NCBI RefSeq assembly: GCF_900101995.1
Contig: NZ_FNAS01000012.1
Location: 1 to 64,000 of the forward strand
DNA: 64,000 nt
Direction of reading: 5' to 3'
Source of the DNA: Riemerella columbipharyngis
Lineage (GTDB): Bacteria > Bacteroidota > Bacteroidia > Flavobacteriales > Weeksellaceae
Positions 1-9,991 of this stretch are shown piece by piece. Position 1 is the first letter of the stretch, and each line of letters begins with the position of its first letter. The translations under genes and the position numbers were made by a program. The notes below the pieces were generated by a model. The model was not told the origin of the DNA. It saw only the letters and a program-made list of their open reading frames with translations, and did not search any database.

Positions 1-339
1 TATTTTTTTAAGTCTTGTAATTTAGCATATTTCAGTGATTTAAAGACTTTTCCTATACTGACCGGATTATTAAAATATTCCCCCTGTATTGCTTGAGTGG
101 AGATTTTAGAAAGTACCCTATTTATATGCTCCTCGCTGTTTTTGGCTGGCCAGGTAGACTTTTCGTTTTTATCTCTAATGTTTATAATATCAGCATGGTC
201 CGCTCTTTCAATGGCTTTTTTGATACAACAATAGTCTGCAATGATATTTCCATTGAATAGCACTGTTAGTGGCTCGGAGACCGAACGTGTAGCATATAAT
301 GCTTTTTCAAACCACGCCCACTTTTTATCAACGATGTCG
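1..339 (-). pseudogene. Phage terminase large subunit, 5'-truncated and running off the window
   Basis: Reading the minus strand from 339 to 1 gives one open frame of about 112 codons with no ATG. It starts DIVDKKWAWFEKAL and ends in an EYFNNPV motif followed by GKVF. The order (W...L..R, then WPAKN, then EY.NNP..G..F) is that of the region after the ATPase core in large terminases, which package phage DNA into heads. The frame meets a TGA inside the first CRISPR repeat, so the N-terminal ATPase half with the Walker motifs is absent here and the fragment has no start. Its 3' part continues beyond base 1. I infer a prophage remnant broken at the array. The family call is by motif only. Confidence 0.6.
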
Positions 340-3300
340 ATTGTGAATTGCTTTCAATTTTTACTATCTTTGCGATAGTTCGCAACTCTCTGCCGATTTA
401 AGGCTTTCCTCCAAAGGTTGTGAATTGCTTTCAATTTTTACTATCTTTGCGATAGTTCGCAACGGCTGGAATTGATAGGGTAAATTTTATTATGTTGTGA
501 ATTGCTTTCAATTTTTACTATCTTTGCGATAGTTCGCAACATCGTGGGGTCTATCGTCCAAAGCCACGCGTTGTGAATTGCTTTCAATTTTTACTATCTT
601 TGCGATAGTTCGCAACATAATTGTATTGTTGTTTTATTATATTATTGTTGTGAATTGCTTTCAATTTTTACTATCTTTGCGATAGTTCGCAACTTATCCT
701 ACTTATTTCAAGACATCTCACCCGTTGTGAATTGCTTTCAATTTTTACTATCTTTGCGATAGTTCGCAACGAGATTATGAGGCTTAACACGAGGCTTCAG
801 GTTGTGAATTGCTTTCAATTTTTACTATCTTTGCGATAGTTCGCAACCCGGAGAAACCTCCAACAGCTCTGATATCTGTTGTGAATTGCTTTCAATTTTT
901 ACTATCTTTGCGATAGTTCGCAACCCACTCCAGATGCACCTTTGTTTAAGATAAGTTGTGAATTGCTTTCAATTTTTACTATCTTTGCGATAGTTCGCAA
1001 CTGATATAATACTAAATGTAATAGCCAGTATGTTGTGAATTGCTTTCAATTTTTACTATCTTTGCGATAGTTCGCAACTCAGCTTCCGAACGGTATTACT
1101 ACACCATTGTTGTGAATTGCTTTCAATTTTTACTATCTTTGCGATAGTTCGCAACATTTAGAGGGTTTTAAATTAAAGAAATTAGGTTGTGAATTGCTTT
1201 CAATTTTTACTATCTTTGCGATAGTTCGCAACTTATATGACAAAAAAAGCAACAAAAGCTACGTTGTGAATTGCTTTCAATTTTTACTATCTTTGCGATA
1301 GTTCGCAACTACTTATTTGGTCAAGAGAATGAAGATTCCGTTGTGAATTGCTTTCAATTTTTACTATCTTTGCGATAGTTCGCAACGGCTGGAATTGATA
1401 GGGTAAATTTTATTATGTTGTGAATTGCTTTCAATTTTTACTATCTTTGCGATAGTTCGCAACATCGTGGGGTCTATCGTCCAAAGCCACGCGTTGTGAA
1501 TTGCTTTCAATTTTTACTATCTTTGCGATAGTTCGCAACATAATTGTATTGTTGTTTTATTATATTATTGTTGTGAATTGCTTTCAATTTTTACTATCTT
1601 TGCGATAGTTCGCAACACTGTGTACCCCTCCTTTTGGGCATCTAAAGTTGTGAATTGCTTTCAATTTTTACTATCTTTGCGATAGTTCGCAACCTTTACG
1701 CCTGCATTTTTTGTAACGGCACGGTTGTGAATTGCTTTCAATTTTTACTATCTTTGCGATAGTTCGCAACTCAAGTGGGGAAAGTCTTTCGGATTGTCTT
1801 GTTGTGAATTGCTTTCAATTTTTACTATCTTTGCGATAGTTCGCAACAGGCAGTGGGAAGATTCTTGAATAAACCTGGTTGTGAATTGCTTTCAATTTTT
1901 ACTATCTTTGCGATAGTTCGCAACATTTTATTGGTGGTAATGGTGCAGGTAGCGTTGTGAATTGCTTTCAATTTTTACTATCTTTGCGATAGTTCGCAAC
2001 ATTGTAAAAAAAACCCATATACATCAAGCTGTTGTGAATTGCTTTCAATTTTTACTATCTTTGCGATAGTTCGCAACAAATTAGTATCCGATAATCCAGA
2101 AGCTGTTGTTGTGAATTGCTTTCAATTTTTACTATCTTTGCGATAGTTCGCAACGGAGAAAAGGTTATCACTATTTATAATGCAGTTGTGAATTGCTTTC
2201 AATTTTTACTATCTTTGCGATAGTTCGCAACTACGGCATATTCACGGCGTTGGCACCATTCGTTGTGAATTGCTTTCAATTTTTACTATCTTTGCGATAG
2301 TTCGCAACAAAAACGGAGCGTACTACTGCACGGAAGCCGTTGTGAATTGCTTTCAATTTTTACTATCTTTGCGATAGTTCGCAACAAAAACGGAGCGTAC
2401 TACTGCACGGAAGCCGTTGTGAATTGCTTTCAATTTTTACTATCTTTGCGATAGTTCGCAACAAAAACGGAGCGTACTACTGCACGGAAGCCGTTGTGAA
2501 TTGCTTTCAATTTTTACTATCTTTGCGATAGTTCGCAACAAACAAGCGATAGTAAATAAGCATACTGCTGTTGTGAATTGCTTTCAATTTTTACTATCTT
2601 TGCGATAGTTCGCAACCGAGCGGAGTTTCTTCGGAGCTACTTCGCTGTTGTGAATTGCTTTCAATTTTTACTATCTTTGCGATAGTTCGCAACGGCAAAG
2701 TGTACGGAATGAAAAAAGAATATGTTGTGAATTGCTTTCAATTTTTACTATCTTTGCGATAGTTCGCAACCGGAGTACGGTGTTCCCAATCAAGAAGACC
2801 GTTGTGAATTGCTTTCAATTTTTACTATCTTTGCGATAGTTCGCAACGTTATTCAGTACGAAGAGCTACCATGGCAGGTTGTGAATTGCTTTCAATTTTT
2901 ACTATCTTTGCGATAGTTCGCAACTTCATTGAGGATATCTGATATACAAAAGCTGTTGTGAATTGCTTTCAATTTTTACTATCTTTGCGATAGTTCGCAA
3001 CTACAAACTTTTTGTTTATCGCCTTCAGGTAGTTGTGAATTGCTTTCAATTTTTACTATCTTTGCGATAGTTCGCAACAGTCCTTATCTATTGATGAAAT
3101 TGCAAGTTGTTGTGAATTGCTTTCAATTTTTACTATCTTTGCGATAGTTCGCAACAAATATGCACGGATTTGCAAGCAAAGATTTGTTGTGAATTGCTTT
3201 CAATTTTTACTATCTTTGCGATAGTTCGCAACATTGTAAAAAAAACCCATATACATAGAGCTGTTGTGAATTGCTTTCAATTTTTACTATCTTTGCGATA

Positions 3301-3848
3301 GTTCGCAACAGAGCTGTAATGAATATTATCAAGGTGGATGTTGTGAATTGCTTTCAATTTTTACTATCTTTGCGATAGTTCGCAACTAGATGGGGATATT
3401 TGGTATAATATAGATTGTTGTGAATTGCTTTCAATTTTTACTATCTTTGCGATAGTTCGCAACAAACATTATGGAAAAATTAAAACATCTTTAGTTGTGA
3501 ATTGCTTTCAATTTTTACTATCTTTGCGATAGTTCGCAACACCGCTTTTATATCGTTGTTTGGTCGGATAGTTGTGAATTGCTTTCAATTTTTACTATCT
3601 TTGCGATAGTTCGCAACTGGTATGCTTAAAACCATTATCAAATATATGTTGTGAATTGCTTTCAATTTTTACTATCTTTGCGATAGTTCGCAACTACTCT
3701 GTACATAATATTATTTTAGTTTGTGTTGTGAATTGCTTTCAATTTTTACTATCTTTGCGATAGTTCGCAACTGCAGAAAACCATTGCAGGGCTTGACCGA
3801 TGTTGTGAATTGCTTTCAATTTTTACTATCTTTGCGATAGTTCGCAAC
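340..3848 (+). CRISPR. Type II-C CRISPR array, 46 repeats and 45 spacers
   Basis: A 47-base repeat beginning GTTGTGAATTGCTTTCAATT and ending GCGATAGTTCGCAAC recurs every 77 bases. Spacers are 30 bases, except three of 29 (spacers 3, 15 and 21). All repeats I read are identical except the first (340-386), which has A instead of G at position 1. Forty spacers are distinct: spacers 2-3-4 recur as 14-15-16, and spacers 26, 27 and 28 are the same. Spacers 22 and 38 differ at two bases only. The crRNA strand is plus, because the tracrRNA anti-repeat pairs with the first 19-20 bases of the repeat as written. Repeat ends are inverted copies of each other with one mismatch, and an inner CTATC/GATAG stem lies near the 3' end. 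cas2 lies 119 bases beyond the array. Confidence 0.99.
365..3834 (+). promoter_or_regulatory. Promoter box repeated in every CRISPR repeat
   Basis: Repeat positions 26-33 read TATCTTTG, an exact match to the flavobacterial -7 consensus TAnnTTTG. Repeat positions 2-4 read TTG, the -33 element, 21 bases upstream. The first copy is at 365-372 and the last at 3827-3834, giving 46 copies in all. Transcription from each would start in the last 8-10 bases of the repeat, so each spacer could be expressed on its own. Repeat-borne promoters are known in Neisseria and Campylobacter type II-C arrays. Activity here is inferred. Confidence 0.7.
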
Positions 3849-3858
3849 CTCAAAATTT

Positions 3859-3885
3859 AACTCGCTATTTTTCAGCGGGTTTTGC
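3859..3885 (+). terminator. Terminator at the downstream end of the CRISPR array
   Basis: AACTCGCT (3859-3866) can pair with AGCGGGTT (3874-3881), followed by a short T-rich run. It lies 10 bases after the last repeat. It would stop plus-strand array transcripts before they run antisense into cas2. The T-tract is weak. Confidence 0.5.
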
Positions 3886-3967
3886 GTTCTTTAGAATTAC
3901 AATTTTTAGCAGAAACAAGAATAGCTTAGCCTTATTCCTAATGATTTTCTGCTTGTAAAAGCTCAGT

Positions 3968-5196
<1,229 letters not shown>

Positions 5197-5207
5197 AATG
5201 CATAGTT

Positions 5208-8200
5208 TTAATATTCTCCTACTTGTACTATTTTGCCGATATGATTGATGCGAACTTTTTTGATATTGTGTAATGGCTCTAAACTATTGATTCTTTTATA
5301 AGCAATATCTTTTAATTCGCTTTTAGCATCTACTGTTGTTTCCAAATGGTGTCTGAATGTATAGTCTTTAGAGCCAATCTTCTGTACTCTAAATAAATGC
5401 TTACTAATCAAAGAAGCGTTTTTGTCGTCCAGTAAATCTATTTCGTTGATGTCAAAATCATCATTAGGGAAGACAAACATTTCGTTTTGTTTCATTGTGA
5501 ATAAGAACTTCCAGCCTAAGTCTTTGTTGAACTCCTTATCAATGACAGGCAATCCTTGATTGGCCTTTGCAATGGCTTCAAAGAACGAAACTACTTTTTC
5601 TTGTAATTTACCTTCGGTATCTTCGTAAATGGCAATGTGGTGGTTGTTTCCGGTGCTGACAAAATCAATAGGCTTTCTATTGCCTTTTTCATCTAAAATT
5701 TCTTGCCCCAAGTGATCTTTTTGATAATGCAGTGCTTCGGCGTTGCTCACTCCGGTAATGGTAACCCGCTTGATGCAGATGCCTTTTTCTTCGTTGAGCC
5801 AAATCGGATTTTTGTCTAAGTCCGAAAAAGCTTTTTTAGCGTCGTTGTCATAAGCCGATAAACGCTTTTTTAAAATCTGTCGGATTTTCTCATCCATCAC
5901 CTTGTCTATCTTCAGATCTGGAGAGATTTCTTTTCTGATGGTAAATATTTCTTCAAAACAAAGCACCTCTTTTAAGGGTTCATCGCTCAAGAGCAAAGGA
6001 TTTTTCTTAAGTGTTTTGGTGTCAAAAGCGATTTGAGGATCATTGTCGTACAAAGCCAGATGCTTTAGTACGGCTTCTTTTTCTTTTGGATTAATGATCA
6101 ATTTTGCTTGTTCCAAAGGAAACTTTTTGCTGATTTTAGTTGGTTTTGACATCGGAACTTTCGCCTTGCCGTAAACAGTTTCTTTATGCAATTGTCCGCG
6201 AGGGGTTTTCACTTTTTGCGGTTCGTTCTTGCCGCCTTTGGTGTGGTTTTTATTAATTGTAAAGACTTTGTTTTTATTTTTTATAGAAACCAAAACCTCT
6301 TCTAAATGCTTCTTCGCTTCGCTTCGGAAGTGAGGCATTGGTGGAATGAACTGTTTTTTGCCATTTACCCGTTCTATGATTTTTTCGTTGTCTATGGAAT
6401 CGTCATTGGCGGTATTTACGCGGTTAAGGTATTGGGTGTGGTTTAGCTTGGTAAAGGCAACCGTGAGAGCGTCCATTGCGTGGTGTCGGTGGTCGTTTCT
6501 CTTGGTCCAATCGGTGATGACTTCTACCTCTTTGGTTTCTCCTCTGCCTATGTCAAATCGCTGTTCCTTTTGGGTTAAGCCCAAAGCCTTGTATTTGGGC
6601 AGATTCAGTTCTTTCATTACATTGATAAGCCCCCAGTCTTCTCTTAGCTTGTCGGTAACACTTCCCGAAGTGGCCTCCACCTCTCTGAACGCTTCTAAAA
6701 GCATATTTTTTGCCTTTTTGGCGATGTATTGCGTATTTCTTAAATCCCTTTCAATAAATCCTTCACTCAAATCTTTTTGAGGTTTCAGCAGCTTTTCTTT
6801 CTTGGCTCTTGAGATAGCTCCCCCATTGTAAAGCATTTCCACACGCTGCACATAATCGTCGAGATTTTCATGGTAATCTTCGGAAATGAAATCATAGCCC
6901 GTACGGTTGGCTTTTTTTAGGTTAATGTCCTTGAATGCTAAAGTTTTGTTCGAGAAAGAGTCGTCGTACAACAAGGCTTTTGGAATGATATGCTCAATGT
7001 CGATCTTTGAAGAGAACAAATCCTCTTTTTTGATTTGCTTATTGCTGAAAATATCCTTGAAAGCATTGTTTTCAAGCTCCAGCCAGAGGCGGTAGCGGAT
7101 AACATCGTTCCGTGTCGGGTTCGGAATGCCGAATTCTTTGGTTAATATTTTTCGGTATTCTTCGTTTTGTTTGGTCGCCGCATTGATTTGCTTGGTCATT
7201 TTTTCACGCTCTTGGGCGCTTTTTTTAAGCTCTCGGGCTAATTCTATGCGGACTTTATCCGGCTTTCCGTATGCTGCGATGATTTGGTTGACGACATTGG
7301 CCATCTGATTGAGAATTTTCTCTACCACCGGATTTCTAAGGCTGTTCTTCGGTAAAAGCTCCAACGCCTCTTTTAGCTCGCGGTTCTCATTTTCTTCTTT
7401 GGTAAGGCTGTTAGAATGATTGTATCCTGCTAACTCACAGGCATCGGAATACTCGTGTCCGGCTTCCAAATACGGAATAATATTACGCATCGCTTTGGTG
7501 GAAAGATTTCCGTAATCATCTTGCAAAGGGACATTCGCCACCCATTTAGCCTGCTCCGGTGTGAAGCCGAATTTTTCCACTAATTTTTTTTTAAGCCTTA
7601 CGGCACTGTTTCCATAGACGAGTTTGTCTTCTTCGCTGATTTTGTCATCCTCTTCGGTAGCGTAGAGCAGATGCCAAAGTTGGTACGCTGGCTGCATTTC
7701 AAACGCCGTATCTTCCAAAGAAGCTTTAAAATAAATGATTTCGGGATTGATTCCCACCGATGAAAAAATGGATTTTATTTCTTCTTTAATCTCAGGAGCT
7801 GTTTTTTTCTCCCAATCAAAAGCATAGCCTTCTGCCTCCAAAATATTTTTATAAGCATTCATCAGCACTGCATTGGTACGATTGCCTTGTATGCCTTGCG
7901 GGAAATTTGTCCGCCACTCTTTTTCTCTCAGCCCCAGAAATTTAAACACTTCTTTTTGGCTTAGATTTCCGCGTAAGTTCAATTCTTCAAAGAGTGCTTG
8001 GCGGTCTTCTTCATTCAGTACATAAATATTTTTTTCTTTTTGTGCCAAAGGCGATTTCTCATCAGAAGCCTTAGTTTTTTCAAAAGTTAAGTTGGCTAAA
8101 TTTTGCCATATTTTAAACTCTTGGAATAGGGGCGAAGACTTAGGTGCCACGCGTCTTCCGATGGTTCTTTTTTTCTCTTTTCCGGTTTCGGGGTCTGTGT

Positions 8201-9365
8201 ATTTCTGTATTTGACTTTCAAATTGGCAGAAGCTGAGCAATCCTTTTTGGGACTTTAATTTCCTTTGATAAAAAATCACCACATCGCGGACCTGTTCCTT
8301 TAATTCATCGGTAAGTTGTGAATGGAATTTCGCTTGTGTCGCCCATATTTGCTCAAATTCATCTAAATAATCCTGACGATAAAATACTTGGTTTTTCAGC
8401 GAAGTATGCGGATTCTTTTGAATTTGTTTCCATAAATATTCCCCCACGGTTTCTTTATTGAAATACAATTCCTTACTTCTGTCCGAAATAGCCCCCAGAT
8501 AGCCGCTGGACTGATTGAGATTGTTGTTAATTTCCTGCAAAACAATGGCTAATCGTTCCAAGTCAAATTGCTCGGATAACGCCAGACTTCTAAGTTCATA
8601 TTTTTTCTTTTTCAGTTCTGCTCCTTTTTCTTTCAGGGTAATGCCTTCTATTTGAAAGGGATGTTTGCAGATCGCCCAAGTCTGCGTCTTGTTTTTGTCT
8701 TGCAATGCTTTGTATAGCTCGTCCGATAATATTTCGGGATAAAATTGTTTCTGAAAATGCCATACTTTATCAAATTCCGTTTTTAAGTCGGAACGGTAGA
8801 AGTCGGGAACATATTTTTTATTTTGGCTCAAAAGCGAATAGACATACTGCCCGGGCGTAAGCTGCTCGTCATAGAGTTTTTTCGCCACCGCCATACCGTC
8901 AATGGCTTGTCCTTCCTCTTCATTATTCACTTTTCGGCTGCTTTTGTATCCTCTTTTTTTATTGATGGCGAGTAAAACACGGGCAAACTCTTCCAATGAA
9001 ATTTTCTCTTTCGTGGCTTTCGCTCTTAAAGAAAGGGTTTCATAGGTGGAGCCCTTGCCGATTTCGGTCAGAGGCGTGTTTTTGTTAATTAGATGATGTT
9101 CAATCAAAAGTTGGATTAGGTTCTCTCTTCTGAGTTTATAGCGTTGCAAATTGCGTCTAGCCCCTCTTTTCGTTGTTCTGTCGGCATTCGTGGAAAGCGG
9201 TTTTCCTGCCTCAAAATTATTTTTTTCGTCCGTAGTGAGCGGATTTACCCGGACGCCTAATTTGACTATTTTAGAAGGTTGTTCTATACTTGCAGATTCT
9301 TCTACCAAAGCCCAACCAATGGAGTTGGTGCCTAAATCTAATCCAAGGATTCTTTTGGGTTTCAT
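5208..9365 (-). CDS. cas9: CRISPR-associated endonuclease Cas9, type II-C, large Bacteroidota form
   Basis: 1385 residues, longer than the roughly 1000-1100 of proteobacterial II-C Cas9 but usual for Flavobacteriia. Seen in order: RuvC-I with LGLDLGTNSIGWAL (Asp10); Arg-rich bridge helix TTKRGARRNLQRYKLRREN (about 64-82); a long helical recognition lobe; RuvC-II VRIELARELKKS (about 705); HNH DIEHIIPKALLYDDSFSNKT (about 790, His and Asn present); RuvC-III RNDHRHHAMDAL (about 960); then a C-terminal PAM-interacting region. All nuclease residues are intact, so it should cut DNA matching the spacers beside a PAM, guided by crRNA and tracrRNA. It is first in the operon, with a promoter at 9401-9408 and the tracrRNA diverging upstream. 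The PAM cannot be read from this window. Confidence 0.98.
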   Translation of the reverse strand: MKPKRILGLDLGTNSIGWALVEESASIEQPSKIVKLGVRVNPLTTDEKNNFEAGKPLSTNADRTTKRGARRNLQRYKLRRENLIQLLIEHHLINKNTPLTEIGKGSTYETLSLRAKATKEKISLEEFARVLLAINKKRGYKSSRKVNNEEEGQAIDGMAVAKKLYDEQLTPGQYVYSLLSQNKKYVPDFYRSDLKTEFDKVWHFQKQFYPEILSDELYKALQDKNKTQTWAICKHPFQIEGITLKEKGAELKKKKYELRSLALSEQFDLERLAIVLQEINNNLNQSSGYLGAISDRSKELYFNKETVGEYLWKQIQKNPHTSLKNQVFYRQDYLDEFEQIWATQAKFHSQLTDELKEQVRDVVIFYQRKLKSQKGLLSFCQFESQIQKYTDPETGKEKKRTIGRRVAPKSSPLFQEFKIWQNLANLTFEKTKASDEKSPLAQKEKNIYVLNEEDRQALFEELNLRGNLSQKEVFKFLGLREKEWRTNFPQGIQGNRTNAVLMNAYKNILEAEGYAFDWEKKTAPEIKEEIKSIFSSVGINPEIIYFKASLEDTAFEMQPAYQLWHLLYATEEDDKISEEDKLVYGNSAVRLKKKLVEKFGFTPEQAKWVANVPLQDDYGNLSTKAMRNIIPYLEAGHEYSDACELAGYNHSNSLTKEENENRELKEALELLPKNSLRNPVVEKILNQMANVVNQIIAAYGKPDKVRIELARELKKSAQEREKMTKQINAATKQNEEYRKILTKEFGIPNPTRNDVIRYRLWLELENNAFKDIFSNKQIKKEDLFSSKIDIEHIIPKALLYDDSFSNKTLAFKDINLKKANRTGYDFISEDYHENLDDYVQRVEMLYNGGAISRAKKEKLLKPQKDLSEGFIERDLRNTQYIAKKAKNMLLEAFREVEATSGSVTDKLREDWGLINVMKELNLPKYKALGLTQKEQRFDIGRGETKEVEVITDWTKRNDHRHHAMDALTVAFTKLNHTQYLNRVNTANDDSIDNEKIIERVNGKKQFIPPMPHFRSEAKKHLEEVLVSIKNKNKVFTINKNHTKGGKNEPQKVKTPRGQLHKETVYGKAKVPMSKPTKISKKFPLEQAKLIINPKEKEAVLKHLALYDNDPQIAFDTKTLKKNPLLLSDEPLKEVLCFEEIFTIRKEISPDLKIDKVMDEKIRQILKKRLSAYDNDAKKAFSDLDKNPIWLNEEKGICIKRVTITGVSNAEALHYQKDHLGQEILDEKGNRKPIDFVSTGNNHHIAIYEDTEGKLQEKVVSFFEAIAKANQGLPVIDKEFNKDLGWKFLFTMKQNEMFVFPNDDFDINEIDLLDDKNASLISKHLFRVQKIGSKDYTFRHHLETTVDAKSELKDIAYKRINSLEPLHNIKKVRINHIGKIVQVGEY

Positions 9366-9400
9366 AATAGGTGTTTAGGTTTAAATTGATTAACACTTTA

Positions 9401-9427
9401 CAAATATACAAAAAATATTTTTGTCAA
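9401..9427 (-). promoter_or_regulatory. Promoter of the cas9-cas1-cas2 operon
   Basis: On the minus strand TATATTTG (9408-9401) matches TAnnTTTG. TTG (9427-9425) lies 16 bases upstream, slightly short of the usual spacing. It would give a leader of about 30 bases before the cas9 ATG at 9365. It overlaps the divergent tracrRNA promoter. Confidence 0.6.
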
Positions 9428-9451
9428 TTTAGAAAAAAATATGTACATTTG
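9421..9451 (+). promoter_or_regulatory. tracrRNA promoter
   Basis: TTG at 9421-9423 and TACATTTG at 9444-9451 are separated by 20 bases, matching the flavobacterial TTG-N17-23-TAnnTTTG promoter. The predicted start falls at about 9456, exactly where the anti-repeat begins. Confidence 0.75.
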
Positions 9452-9455
9452 TCCC

Positions 9456-9537
9456 AATTGAAAGCAATTCACAATAAGGATTATTCCGTTGTGAAAACAT
9501 TTAGTGCCTCGACTATTCTTCGGGGCTTTTTTATTTA
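9456..9537 (+). ncRNA. tracrRNA of the type II-C system
   Basis: Bases 9456-9474 are an exact reverse complement of the first 19 transcribed positions of the repeat except its last base, giving the anti-repeat. Next come a small nexus-like hairpin (GGATTATTCC, 9478-9487), a linker, and a GC-rich stem GCCTCG/CGGGGC (about 9505-9526) followed by TTTTTT, which is an intrinsic terminator. The RNA is about 80 nt and pairs with the 5' part of the repeat in each crRNA to load Cas9. It is transcribed away from cas9. Confidence 0.92.
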
Positions 9538-9594
9538 AGGGAGTATTGCATTTTATTTTGAGGTACGGATGATGCTGTTTCGTAAATAAATAAT

Positions 9595-9602
9595 TATTTT
9601 TG
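9595..9602 (+). promoter_or_regulatory. -7 promoter box before yjdM
   Basis: TATTTTTG matches TAnnTTTG and lies 18 bases before the ATG at 9621, giving a short leader. Confidence 0.55.
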
Positions 9603-9620
9603 CAAAAAAAATAAAAGATT

Positions 9621-9944
9621 ATGAATTGTCCTAAATGTCATTCCGAATATACTTACGAAAACGGAGCATTGATGGTTTGCACACAGTGTTTCTACGAATG
9701 GAATCCGCAAGAAGAGCAAGATGATGTACAGAAAATTTTAGATGCTAACGGCAACGAGCTTCAGAATGGAGATTCTGTAGTTGTAATCAAAGACTTGCCT
9801 GTAAAAGGTGCTCCTAAACCTATAAAAGCAGGAACCAAAGTCAAAAATATCAGACTCAATTTTGATAACGACCATAATATAGATTGTAAGATAGATGGAT
9901 TTGGCTCTATGGCTCTGAAATCAGAATTTGTGCGGAAGTCTTAG
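9621..9944 (+). CDS. yjdM: PhnA/YjdM family zinc-ribbon protein
   Basis: 107 residues. An N-terminal zinc ribbon (CPKCHS at 3-8 and CTQC around 20) is followed by a small beta domain with the family sequences [23 protein letters not shown] and [11 protein letters not shown]. This is the complete PhnA/YjdM architecture of about 110 residues. The family was first linked to phosphonate use because of its position near the E. coli phn genes, but no enzymatic role is settled and no phosphonate genes are present here. It has its own promoter box 18 bases upstream and is followed after 47 bases by the metal ATPase. A functional link between the two through metal is only a guess. Confidence 0.9.
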   Translation: MNCPKCHSEYTYENGALMVCTQCFYEWNPQEEQDDVQKILDANGNELQNGDSVVVIKDLPVKGAPKPIKAGTKVKNIRLNFDNDHNIDCKIDGFGSMALKSEFVRKS

Positions 9945-9991
9945 TGATAGTTGTTTTGCTTTACGATATTTTTATCATAAAATAAGTTTCT

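Noticed and set aside
387-3801. Self-targeting spacers
   Set aside because: Reading spacers against the prophage relic, the terminase fragment and the cas genes by eye gave no match; a full search was not possible.
6346-7308. Several plus-strand frames opposite cas9
   Set aside because: They lie antisense to conserved nuclease motifs of cas9 and have Ser/Leu/Phe-rich shadow composition.
5208-9365. Type II-A or II-B assignment because of the large Cas9
   Set aside because: No csn2 or cas4, tracrRNA upstream of cas9, and large Cas9 proteins are normal for type II-C in Bacteroidota.
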